From Shinella granuli (GTDB lineage: Bacteria; Pseudomonadota; Alphaproteobacteria; Rhizobiales; Rhizobiaceae), in assembly GCF_004341885.1 (NCBI RefSeq), contig NZ_SLVX01000020.1:1-64000 (forward strand): a stretch of DNA of 64,000 nt. Reading direction: 5' to 3'. The translations under genes and the position numbers were made by a program. The notes under the pieces were generated by a model. It searched no databases and was not told where the DNA came from. It worked only from the letters and a program-made list of their open reading frames with translations. Shown here in pieces: positions 26,149 to 33,642 of the stretch. Each line of letters opens with the position of its first letter. Within the stretch, counting starts at the first letter, position 1.

Positions 26149-27744
26149 TTACTCGGCGATGTCCACGCCTTCGAAGACGAAGTCGCCGAGCGGAGACTGG
26201 ACGAAGCCCGAAACCTTCTTGCTCATCGGAACGACGGCGAGCGAATGGTCGATGGTGTTCCACGGCGCTTCGCGCTTGAAGATCACCTGGGCTTCCTCAT
26301 AGAGCTTCGTGCGCTCTGCGACATCGGCGGTTTCCTTCGCCTTCGTCATCAGGTCGTCGAATTCCTTGTGGCACCACTGCGCGCGGTTGTTGCCGCCGAC
26401 GGCATCGCAGCCGAGCAGGGTGTCGAGGAAGTTGTCCGGGTCGCCGTTGTCGCCCGTCCAGCCGAGCATGACCGCACCGTCGCGGTCCTTGTCGGAGGAG
26501 AGCTTCAGGTATTCGGCCCATTCATAGGAGACGATCTCGACCTCGACGCCGATCTTGGCAAGGTCGGCCTGCATCAGTTCCGCTGCACGGCGGGCGTTCA
26601 GCATGTAGGGACGGGCGACGGGCATCGCCCAGATCTTCATCTTGAGGCCGGAGACGCCGGCGTCTTCGAGCATCTTCTTGGCCGCTTCCGGATCGTACTT
26701 GTCGTCTTCGACGGCATCGTTGTACGACCACATGGTCGGCGGGATCGGGTTCTTGGCGACCGTTGCCGCGCCCTGGAAGACGGCGTCGACGATGGCCTGC
26801 TTGTTGACCGCCATGTTGAGGGCCTTGCGGACCTCGACCTTGTCGAACGGCGCGACGAGCGTGTTGTAGGCGAGGTAGGCGACGTTGAGGCCGGCCTGCT
26901 CGGAGATATGCAGGTTCGGATCGGCCTTCAGCTCGGCGACGTCAGCGGCGTTCGGGTAGGACATCAGGTGGCATTCGCCGGCCTTCAGCTTCTGCGCGCG
27001 AACGGCGGCATCCGTGGTGATCGCGAAGACGAGATCGTCGATCGGCTGCTTGCCGCCCCAGTAATCCGGGTTGGCCTTGTAGCGGATGGCGGCATCCGGC
27101 TGATAGGCGACGAAGGTGAACGGACCGGTGCCGAGCGGCTGCTGGTTCATCAGCTCCATCTTGCCGTCAGCCTGCAGCTTGTCGGCATATTCCTTGGAGA
27201 CGATCGAGATGAAAGGCATGCCGAGGTTGGCGAGCAGCGGCGCTTCCGGGCGCTTCAGCGTGATCTTGACCGTCAGGTCGTCGACCTTCTCGATCTTCTC
27301 GATGACATCGGGCAGGCCCATGCCGGAGAAGTATTCCCAGGACGCGCCCGGCACGTACTTGTTCCAGGCGTTGTCTTCCTTGTACTGGCGCTCGAAGGAG
27401 AAGATCACGTCGTCGGCGTTCAGCTCACGCGACGGGGTGAAGTACTCGGTCGTCTGGAATTTCACGCCCTTGCGGAGCTTGAAGGTGTATTCCTTGCCGT
27501 CAGCGGAAATGTCCCAGCTCTCGGCCAGTGCAGGCTCGATCTCGGTCGTGCCGCGCTTGAACTCCACCAGCCGGTTGTAAACCGTGTGCGCTGCGGCATC
27601 GAAGGTCTGACCGCCGGTATAAAGACCGGGATCGAAGCCTTCCGGCGACGCTTCCGAGCAGTAGACGAAGGTCTTCGACCAGGCGGCCGTACCCATCAAC
27701 GAGGCAAGCGCCGTCGCTGCGAGGAGAGTAGTCAGCTTTTTCAT
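26149..27744 (-). CDS. Periplasmic dipeptide-type substrate-binding protein (DppA-like)
   Basis: A 531-residue SBP_bac_5 protein with a Sec signal peptide (about 1-23, MKKLTTLLAATALASLMGTA, cleavage near AWS). The mature N-terminus KTFVYCSEASPEGFDPGLYTGG and NADDVIFSFERQ are typical of DppA. Length fits the family. It binds di- or oligopeptides (some members bind haem or 5-aminolevulinate) for the DppBCDF-like transporter. ATG 27744 has GGGAAGC upstream; earlier in-frame codons belong to the leader. First gene of the unit. Confidence 0.92.
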   Translation of the reverse strand: MKKLTTLLAATALASLMGTAAWSKTFVYCSEASPEGFDPGLYTGGQTFDAAAHTVYNRLVEFKRGTTEIEPALAESWDISADGKEYTFKLRKGVKFQTTEYFTPSRELNADDVIFSFERQYKEDNAWNKYVPGASWEYFSGMGLPDVIEKIEKVDDLTVKITLKRPEAPLLANLGMPFISIVSKEYADKLQADGKMELMNQQPLGTGPFTFVAYQPDAAIRYKANPDYWGGKQPIDDLVFAITTDAAVRAQKLKAGECHLMSYPNAADVAELKADPNLHISEQAGLNVAYLAYNTLVAPFDKVEVRKALNMAVNKQAIVDAVFQGAATVAKNPIPPTMWSYNDAVEDDKYDPEAAKKMLEDAGVSGLKMKIWAMPVARPYMLNARRAAELMQADLAKIGVEVEIVSYEWAEYLKLSSDKDRDGAVMLGWTGDNGDPDNFLDTLLGCDAVGGNNRAQWCHKEFDDLMTKAKETADVAERTKLYEEAQVIFKREAPWNTIDHSLAVVPMSKKVSGFVQSPLGDFVFEGVDIAE

Positions 27745-28017
27745 AGTGAGCTTCCCAGGTTTGCTTTTTTGTTCTCTTGTGCAGGCTCGGGTGCACTTCC
27801 GGCCCCGACCTTGCCGGGGATGGAACGACATTTGCCGCAGGATTGCAATAAGTCCGCGAACAAATTTGTCCAACCGGAAAAAACCGCGGAAGATTATTCT
27901 CCACAGCATTAGAAACGGCTTCAAAAGCATTCCGAATCACCTACCCCCGGCTCTGTCAATCCCGACCTGAATGGATAGCGGCGGTACAGGCGGCGTGCCA
28001 TAACGGGACAACGAGGC

Positions 28018-28112
28018 AAGAGGGGCTGCCCTTCGCTGTCCTTCCCTGTGGCGGCAGGGCGGGACGAAGAGAGCGGAGGGCAGCCCTTCTTTTATTTTTC
28101 CTTTATTTTCAA
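28018..28112 (+). other. Long stem-loop with T-rich tail: possible end of a small RNA
   Basis: GAGGGGCTGCCCTTCGCT near 28018 pairs (two mismatches) with sequence near 28072-28092; a smaller hairpin (CCCTG / CAGGG) lies in the loop, and the plus strand goes on into TTCTTTTATTTTTCC. This looks like a plus-strand terminator, yet the only plus-strand gene nearby lies downstream. The gap 27745-28234 (490 bases) otherwise holds the peptide-binding gene promoter region and the LuxR-type gene leader, where no clear promoter boxes could be picked. Confidence 0.4.
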
Positions 28113-28234
28113 AAGCTTGACTGAACGGCCGCAAAAAAGTGGCCCGCCCCCACGAAATTGTCCGGCAAAACCCTTTGCCGCCAGAGATTGTGGCGTTAGA
28201 TTTGAACGCGTGGAATCCCAGGGATAGAGACCAC

Positions 28235-28954
28235 GTGCCCGTCTTGAACAAACATTACCGGCGCTATGATTTCGAAAGCGATCTTGAGAAGGCTCTCAAT
28301 CGCGTCGATTTCTTTCGCATCTTCCATACCCTGGCACTGCGCTACGGTTTCGAGCATTTCGGCATCCTGCAACTGGCCAACGAGCACGAGACCAGTCACC
28401 TTGCGGGCCGCCTCGTGCTGCACGACCTGCCGGCCGGCCTTGCCGAAGCCTATGACAAGCGCCACCGCCTCAACGATTCCGCCATCTTCAAGAGCTTCTA
28501 CAAGTCGACGATCCCCACCGTCTGGCTGGGAGACGATCCGGCGGAGAACGGCGCGGCCGGCAGCAGCGATTTCCTCGAGCAGATCGGCTTCGACATGGCC
28601 CTCGCCATTCCGGTCCACTCCATCGCCGGCACGCGCTATGTGGTGCTTTTCCTCGGCGACGGCGAGGATATCGGCCGCAATGCCCACTACGAGATCTGCT
28701 ACGAGGCGAACTGCGCCTTCGACTACTTCTATCGCAAGGTGCTCGCCAACAAGGCGGGCATGGGCCTGACGCCGCGCGAGACGGAAATCCTGCGCTGGAT
28801 CTCCTACGGCAAGACGGCCAGCGAGATCGCTCTCATCGTCTCGGTTTCCGAGCATACGGTGAACTCGCACACGGCTACGATCCTGAAAAAACTCGACGTG
28901 GTGAACCGCACGCAGATGGTGGCGAAGGCGATCCGCGAGCAGATCATCCAGTAA
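28235..28954 (+). CDS. LuxR-family regulator with autoinducer-binding-like domain
   Basis: A 239-residue regulator: an N-terminal autoinducer-binding-like domain (about 15-165) and a C-terminal LuxR helix-turn-helix (about 175-235; LTPRETEILRWISYGKTASE then HTVNSHTATILKKLDVVNRTQMV). Size is typical of LuxR solos. In the pocket, Tyr and Asp of the TraR set seem kept (AYDKRHRLNDSAIF) but the first Trp and the Pro after Asp are not, so the ligand may not be a standard acyl-homoserine lactone. No luxI is in the window. GTG 28235 is chosen by length and an AGGGA 11 bases upstream; a GTG 32 codons earlier is possible. Confidence 0.8.
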   Translation: MPVLNKHYRRYDFESDLEKALNRVDFFRIFHTLALRYGFEHFGILQLANEHETSHLAGRLVLHDLPAGLAEAYDKRHRLNDSAIFKSFYKSTIPTVWLGDDPAENGAAGSSDFLEQIGFDMALAIPVHSIAGTRYVVLFLGDGEDIGRNAHYEICYEANCAFDYFYRKVLANKAGMGLTPRETEILRWISYGKTASEIALIVSVSEHTVNSHTATILKKLDVVNRTQMVAKAIREQIIQ

Positions 28955-29055
28955 CGTCGCAAAACATCGCCGCGATGCCGGGGATAGCAGAGTTAGGGAC
29001 TTGTTAATGGTCGCGGCCTGGATGAGAGTAACCGCGGCCTCCGGCCAACCATTCG

Positions 29056-29487
29056 ATGCAATCAGGTTCACTCACCGCCATGACCGCAACCGTGCATATC
29101 CTGCTCGTCGATGACGACCCCGCGGAAAACGTCATCCTCAGTGCGCTGATGCGCAAGGTGACGAGCTATGCGATCACCCTGCATTATGTAGAGACGGTGG
29201 AGGCGGCGCTGGATTTCATCCGCGCGGCCGGCGTGCGGCTCGACATGATCCTGATGGACAACCGCCTCCAGCCCCAGGCGGACTTTCGCGAGACCGTGCC
29301 GGAACTGAGGCGCAACGGCTATATCGGCCCGGTCGGCGTCATTTCCTCATCGATCAGCGATGCCTATTTCCAGAAGATCGACGACTACGGCGTCGATTTC
29401 CGCATCGACAAGGCCGAGCTCGATCCGACGGCCATCGAGTTCATCCTCAGGGAATACGTCAAGCACGACATCAGCGCCGGAGAATGA
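29056..29487 (+). CDS. Single-domain response regulator (receiver only)
   Basis: A 143-residue receiver domain: HILLVDDDPAENVIL, phosphoacceptor Asp in DMILMDNRLQ, a serine-rich switch (GVISSSIS) and the conserved Lys in FRIDKAEL. No output domain is attached, so it would act by protein contact or as a phosphate sink. The start is unsure: ATG 29056 and ATG 29080 both lack a good ribosome site. No kinase is adjacent. A degenerate CtrA-like site lies upstream at 28993-29007. Confidence 0.78.
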   Translation: MQSGSLTAMTATVHILLVDDDPAENVILSALMRKVTSYAITLHYVETVEAALDFIRAAGVRLDMILMDNRLQPQADFRETVPELRRNGYIGPVGVISSSISDAYFQKIDDYGVDFRIDKAELDPTAIEFILREYVKHDISAGE

Positions 29488-29520
29488 TCGCCGGCGCCTG
29501 GTGCAATTCCAGAGAAATGT

Positions 29521-29570
29521 GAAACCGGTCCGGTCCGACATCACGCGATGTCGGAAAGGCCGGGTTTTTC
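29521..29570 (+). terminator. Rho-independent terminator after the response regulator gene
   Basis: TCCGACATC-ACGC-GATGTCGGA (29534-29555) within an outer AAACCGG / CCGGGTTT pairing, followed by TTTTTCC. Confidence 0.65.
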
Positions 29571-29603
29571 CACAATGGAAGAAAGCGGAAAGGCCTATTG
29601 GCC

Positions 29604-30065
29604 TCAGGCGGCGGGCTGGCGCGCGACCACGTCTTCCAGGCCGAGCAGCATGCCGATCTGCGGGCGGGCCTTGACGAGATCGTCGATCGTATATTGCTGC
29701 AACACCTCGAAGAAGGCGTTCAGCGCCTTGCGCAACGCCGAGTTCAGGCCACAGCTGTCGACCAGCGGGCATTCGATCTCGCCCGCCTCGAAACATTCGG
29801 CCATGGCGAAGGAATCCTCCGTCACGCGCACGACGTCGAACAGCGTGATCTCCGACGCGGGCTTCGGCAGGCGCACGCCGCCATTGCGGCCGCGCACGGT
29901 CTCGATGATGCCGGCGCGCGTCAGCGGCTGGAGGATCTTGAACAGGAACAGCTCGGAGACACCGTAGGCCCTGGCGATTTCCGGAACGCGGCTGAGCTTG
30001 TCACCATTCGCCGCGCAGTACATCAACATGCGCACCGCATAGTTGGTTTGTTTCGTCAGACGCAT
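29604..30065 (-). CDS. rirA: Rrf2-family iron regulator RirA
   Basis: A 153-residue protein that closely follows rhizobial RirA: MRLTKQTNYAVRMLMYCAAN, then the helix-turn-helix through VSELFLFKILQPL and VRGRNGGVRLPKP. Three cysteines, C91, C99 and C105 (AECFEAGEIECPLVDSC), bind the Fe-S cluster. With the cluster RirA represses iron-uptake genes; it loses it under iron shortage. It is divergent from an iron-binding protein gene, and an ICE-type Irr box lies in the shared promoter region, in keeping with Irr control of rirA known in Agrobacterium. It ends the unit alone. Confidence 0.95.
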   Translation of the reverse strand: MRLTKQTNYAVRMLMYCAANGDKLSRVPEIARAYGVSELFLFKILQPLTRAGIIETVRGRNGGVRLPKPASEITLFDVVRVTEDSFAMAECFEAGEIECPLVDSCGLNSALRKALNAFFEVLQQYTIDDLVKARPQIGMLLGLEDVVARQPAA

Positions 30066-30118
30066 CGGGAACTCCGAATCCGGTTTTCAAGTCCAAACAC
30101 ATATAGGATACTTCACTG

Positions 30119-30135
30119 TTTAGAACAATTCCAAA
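30119..30135. promoter_or_regulatory. ICE motif (Irr binding site) between rirA and the iron-binding protein gene
   Basis: TTTAGAACAATTCCAAA differs at one position from the rhizobial ICE consensus TTTAGAA-N3-TTCTAAA bound by Irr. It is 54 bases before the rirA start and 111 before the fbpA-like start. No TGA-N9-TCA (RirA IRO) site was found in the gap. Confidence 0.65.
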
Positions 30136-30176
30136 AAGCGGAAAATCACATTCATGTTATGGCAGGGATCGCACGG

Positions 30177-30204
30177 TTGACTGCGGGGGGCAAGCCGTTA
30201 AACA
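30177..30204 (+). promoter_or_regulatory. Candidate promoter of the fbpA-like gene
   Basis: TTGACT (30177-30182), 16 bases, TAAACA (30199-30204), 42 bases before the start codon. Confidence 0.5.
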
Positions 30205-30245
30205 CGACTTTAGCAGTTAAGAATAAATGCACCCAGGAGGACCAG

Positions 30246-31289
30246 ATGCAACTGCTTAAGACGTCCCTCGCCGCCCTTGCCCTCTCGACAGCCGGTCTGG
30301 CGCTTGCCGCACCCGCCTTTGCAGATGGTGAAGTCAACATCTACTCCTACCGTCAGCCGGACCTGATCAAGCCGCTGCTCGACGAATTCACCAAGGAAAC
30401 CGGGATCACCACCAACGTGCTCTTCCTCGACAAGGGCCTGGTGGAGCGCATCCAGGCGGAAGGTGCGAACTCGCCGGCCGACGTCATCCTGACGGTCGAC
30501 ATCGCACGCCTGACGGAAGCCAAGGAAGGCGGCGTCACGCAGCAGGTCCAGAGCGACGTCATCAACAAGGACATCCCGGCCCAGTATCGCGATCCGGACG
30601 GCGACTGGTTCGGCCTGACCACGCGCTCGCGCGTCGTCTACGCGTCCAAGGACCGCGTCGCACAGGACGAGATCACCTATGAGGAGCTTGCCGACCCGAA
30701 GTGGAAGGGCAAGATCTGCACCCGTGACGGCCAGCACTCCTACAATATCGGCCTGATCGCCTCGATGATCGCCCACCACGGCGAAGCCGAAGCCGAAAAA
30801 TGGCTGACGGGCCTGAAGAACAACCTCGCCAAGAAGCCTGACGGCGGCGACCGCGACCAGGCCAAGGCGATCCTCGCCGGCGAATGCGACATCGCGCTTG
30901 GCAACTCCTACTATGTCGGTCTGATGATGACCAACGAGAAGGAGCCGGAGCAGAAGGACTGGGCGGCCGCCATCAAGGTGCTGTTCCCGAATGCCGGCGA
31001 CCGCGGCTCGCATGTCAACGTCTCGGGCATGGCGCTCGCCAAGAACGCCCCGAACAAGGACAATGCGCTGAAGCTGATGGAATTCCTGTCGGCCGGCACC
31101 GCGCAGCAGATCTATGCCGAGCAGGTCTACGAATACCCGGTCCTGCCGGGCGCCGAGCCCTCCGACATCGTCAAGTCCTTCGGCACGCTGAAGCCGGATG
31201 CCCTGCCGCTCGTCGACATCGCGGCGAACCGCAAGAAGGCGTCGGAACTGGTGGACAAGGTCGGCTTCAACGACGGCCCGTCGCAGTAA
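30246..31289 (+). CDS. Ferric iron ABC transporter substrate-binding protein (FbpA/FutA-like)
   Basis: A 347-residue periplasmic binding protein. Signal peptide about 1-27 (cleavage near AFA-DGE). The mature chain starts EVNIYSYRQPDLIKPLLDEF, typical of the FbpA/FutA ferric-binding group, and it has the iron-ligand tyrosine pair Y222/Y223 (GNSYYVGLMM). It binds Fe3+ in the periplasm. A strong AGGAGG site precedes the ATG. No permease or ATPase follows; it has its own terminator. A dual-domain ferric permease gene lies at 50.2 kb and might be the partner. Regulation by RirA/Irr is likely from its position. Confidence 0.9.
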   Translation: MQLLKTSLAALALSTAGLALAAPAFADGEVNIYSYRQPDLIKPLLDEFTKETGITTNVLFLDKGLVERIQAEGANSPADVILTVDIARLTEAKEGGVTQQVQSDVINKDIPAQYRDPDGDWFGLTTRSRVVYASKDRVAQDEITYEELADPKWKGKICTRDGQHSYNIGLIASMIAHHGEAEAEKWLTGLKNNLAKKPDGGDRDQAKAILAGECDIALGNSYYVGLMMTNEKEPEQKDWAAAIKVLFPNAGDRGSHVNVSGMALAKNAPNKDNALKLMEFLSAGTAQQIYAEQVYEYPVLPGAEPSDIVKSFGTLKPDALPLVDIAANRKKASELVDKVGFNDGPSQ

Positions 31290-31316
31290 TCATGCAAGCC
31301 TTCCAAGGCGATAGGA

Positions 31317-31345
31317 AACGGCGGCCCTCGGGCCGCCGTTTTCGT
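31317..31345 (+). terminator. Rho-independent terminator after fbpA-like gene
   Basis: AAACGGCGGCCC-TC-GGGCCGCCGTTTT hairpin with a T tail. It also lies at the 3' end of the convergent protease gene. Confidence 0.8.
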
Positions 31346-32421
31346 TATTGCAGGTCCGGATCCGACTGGCCGGTGATGATCCGGCTGTAGTCGATGATGT
31401 CCTTCTTGCGCTGCGGCGTGCCCGGATGGGTGGAGAGGATGTTGGTGTTCCCCTTGTCGCCGAGCTTTTCCTCCAGGAGGCCGAAGAAGCGGGCGATCGC
31501 TGCGGGATCGAAGCCCGCCTTCGCCATCAGCTCGACCGAGCGCCGGTCGGCTTCCGCTTCCGCGCTGCGCGAATAGGAGAGCGCGAGCAGACCGCCGCCC
31601 TGCACCAGCACGTCCTCCACCGCCGAGCCGACATCGCCGGCGATCAGCATGATGAGGCCGGTCATGCCGGCGGCGCGGTAGAACTGGCGCAGGCTGTGCT
31701 CCAGTTCGACATGGCCGATCTCGTGGGCGAGCACGCCGACGATCATTTCCGTGTCGGTGCCCGCCAGCTCGACGAGCTGGTCGGTGATGACGAGCGTGCC
31801 GTCCGGCAGCGCGAAGGCGTTCGGGCCAATCACGCCGCCGTCGCGAAAGTTGAGATTGTAGGCGCCTGCCCCGCGCGGCGACTGGGCGGCGATGCGCGCG
31901 AAACCATCGGCGATCTCCTTGCGGCGGCCGTCCGTCAGCTTCGTCGGCGAGAAGGTCGTCTGGTCGAGCGCCTCCAGCGTGCCCTGCGCCATCAGCTGCG
32001 GCACGATCGGCGGCGTGGTGAGGATGGCGAGCTCGACAAGCGCCGGCACGCCCCAGCGATAGACCGCGCCGCCGAGCACGAAGGCGGCGAGCACGACGAC
32101 GACGAGACGGAGCCGGAACTGTTCCAGCCAGTGCACGAGGCCGGCACCGCCCTTGCCGCGCGCGGCGAGGTAGCGGTCGATGCCGTCATTGTCCCAGGTC
32201 TCGAAGACCGAGCCATCGGGAAAGGTCACCCGGCGCGGGATGGCCCCGACGCGGCCGGAAATCTCGACCCAGGAGAGGCCTGCGCCGGCAAGCGGTTTTT
32301 CTCCGCCGACCGGCACGGCCGCGATTTCCCCGGCCCGCTCGACCAGGCGGGCCTCGACCGAGCGGCTGGAGCCGGCGGGATGCCAGTCTCCGCCGACGAT
32401 GGTGGCGTTGTCAGAAGCCAA
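31345..32421 (-). CDS. M48-family membrane metalloprotease
   Basis: A 358-residue membrane protein with an N-terminal soluble part (about 1-95), a hydrophobic span near 105-125 and an M48 peptidase domain. The zinc motif is HEIGH (H233, H237; LAHEIGHVELEH) and the third ligand is in SRSAEAEADRRS. A second hydrophobic stretch follows the zinc motif (MTGLIMLIAGDVG). The best start is a TTG at 32421 with GAAGG upstream, overlapping the end of the DUF898 gene by 11 bases; TTG 32436 is possible. Coupling with DUF898 suggests both act in the envelope. Substrate unknown. Confidence 0.82.
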   Translation of the reverse strand: MASDNATIVGGDWHPAGSSRSVEARLVERAGEIAAVPVGGEKPLAGAGLSWVEISGRVGAIPRRVTFPDGSVFETWDNDGIDRYLAARGKGGAGLVHWLEQFRLRLVVVVLAAFVLGGAVYRWGVPALVELAILTTPPIVPQLMAQGTLEALDQTTFSPTKLTDGRRKEIADGFARIAAQSPRGAGAYNLNFRDGGVIGPNAFALPDGTLVITDQLVELAGTDTEMIVGVLAHEIGHVELEHSLRQFYRAAGMTGLIMLIAGDVGSAVEDVLVQGGGLLALSYSRSAEAEADRRSVELMAKAGFDPAAIARFFGLLEEKLGDKGNTNILSTHPGTPQRKKDIIDYSRIITGQSDPDLQ

Positions 32422-33502
32422 AGTCGAAACCTTCAAAGTCCATGAACTCCGAGCCGACGGCCGAGCCCTGCGCCTCGATGCGGCTGAACAGTTCACCGAT
32501 GTCACCCGTGAAGTTCACGCCGGTATGCTCCCATGTATAGCGCGCCATGCGCACCGCTGCCCAGGGCCGCATCAGACCGAAGGTCAGCAGCGTGACGATG
32601 ACGTTGGAAATGGCGATCCAGGTGTAGCGGGTGCGCGAGACGTCGCTCAGCATGCGGTGCTGGCCATCGAAGGTCGTTGCCGACCAGGCGATGTTGCGCA
32701 CGCCCGCGCGGTAGAAGAGACCCGAAATGCCGAAGGTGGCGAAGAGCACGATGTAACCGATCGCACCGGCGATGAAGAGCGGGATCTGCTGTTCCGGCGA
32801 CAGCGCACCGGGCGTTTCGATCATCGCCAGGATGAGCGGCAGGTTGAGAAAGGCGATCAGGGCGATGATGCCGAGGCCGAGGATGACGATGAGGAGCGAC
32901 AGGAGCCAGGACTTGTAGAGCGGGCCGAGCTTCGGATCCGTATCGAAAGCCTTGCCGCCGTAGCGCAGGTTCGAGCCGATATAGCGCGACACCCAGCGGC
33001 TGGCGAGCGGCGTGAGGATGCCGATGGTGATGACGGCGAGCAGGCTGCCGAGAATGAAGGCCTTGAAGGCCCCGCCCGCGCCGCCGACGAAATCGAAACG
33101 CACATTGCGATAGCTCGTGACGCGCGCGCTGAAGCGCAACCCCTTGGCGACGAGCCAGGGCAGCGCGATCAGCACGACCAGCGTCGGCAGCAGGACGAGG
33201 ATCGGCACCAGCGTCGCGATGATGTTGAGCACGACGAAGGCGCCGAGAACGATGAGGCGCCCGATGAGGATCTGCAATCCCTTGGCATGGTATTCGAAGG
33301 ATCGGCCAAGCAGCACGGTGTTGCCGTAGAAGTAACGGTTGCGCCGGACCTTCGCCCAGGCCGAATAGATGCCGAGCGTCAGGATCGTCAGCAGCACATT
33401 GACGATCCAGATGCCGAAATATTCCGACGCCTTGCCGGTAAACGTGATGCGGTGAAAGCCGCCCGCCTGTCCCGCGGGCGCAGCGGATGCTGCAAATGCC
33501 AT
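32411..33502 (-). CDS. DUF898 (YjgN-like) multi-span membrane protein
   Basis: A 363-residue protein with about eight membrane helices. Two repeats of the DUF898 pattern are visible: FTGKASEYFGIWIVNVLLTI then LTLGIYSAWAKVRRNRYFYGNT, and later NVIVTLLTFGLMRPWAAVRMARYTWEHT. The final tail FEGFDFGF is cytosolic. GGAAGGGG precedes ATG 33502. It is cotranscribed with the M48 protease, a pairing also seen in other proteobacteria. Function unknown. Confidence 0.85.
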   Translation of the reverse strand: MAFAASAAPAGQAGGFHRITFTGKASEYFGIWIVNVLLTILTLGIYSAWAKVRRNRYFYGNTVLLGRSFEYHAKGLQILIGRLIVLGAFVVLNIIATLVPILVLLPTLVVLIALPWLVAKGLRFSARVTSYRNVRFDFVGGAGGAFKAFILGSLLAVITIGILTPLASRWVSRYIGSNLRYGGKAFDTDPKLGPLYKSWLLSLLIVILGLGIIALIAFLNLPLILAMIETPGALSPEQQIPLFIAGAIGYIVLFATFGISGLFYRAGVRNIAWSATTFDGQHRMLSDVSRTRYTWIAISNVIVTLLTFGLMRPWAAVRMARYTWEHTGVNFTGDIGELFSRIEAQGSAVGSEFMDFEGFDFGF

Positions 33503-33593
33503 GTCGTTTGCCCCTTCCAAATGCATAGAACACGAGGGCTTAACGGGCCGGGCCGTATGGCTATTCTTCGCGGAGCACAAAAAACCGGCAATG

Positions 33594-33621
33594 AAAAGGG
33601 CCCCCATGCGGGAGCCCCTTC
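33594..33621 (-). terminator. Terminator after mmsA
   Basis: On the minus strand AAGGGGCTCCC / GGGGGCCCTTTT stem-loop ending in CTTTTC, 22 bases after the mmsA stop. Confidence 0.65.
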
Positions 33622-33642
33622 AATCCTATCCGGTCGAACGGA

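Noticed and set aside
28018-28112. A terminator of the peptide-binding protein gene
   Set aside because: It lies upstream of that minus-strand gene, and its T-rich tail is on the plus strand.
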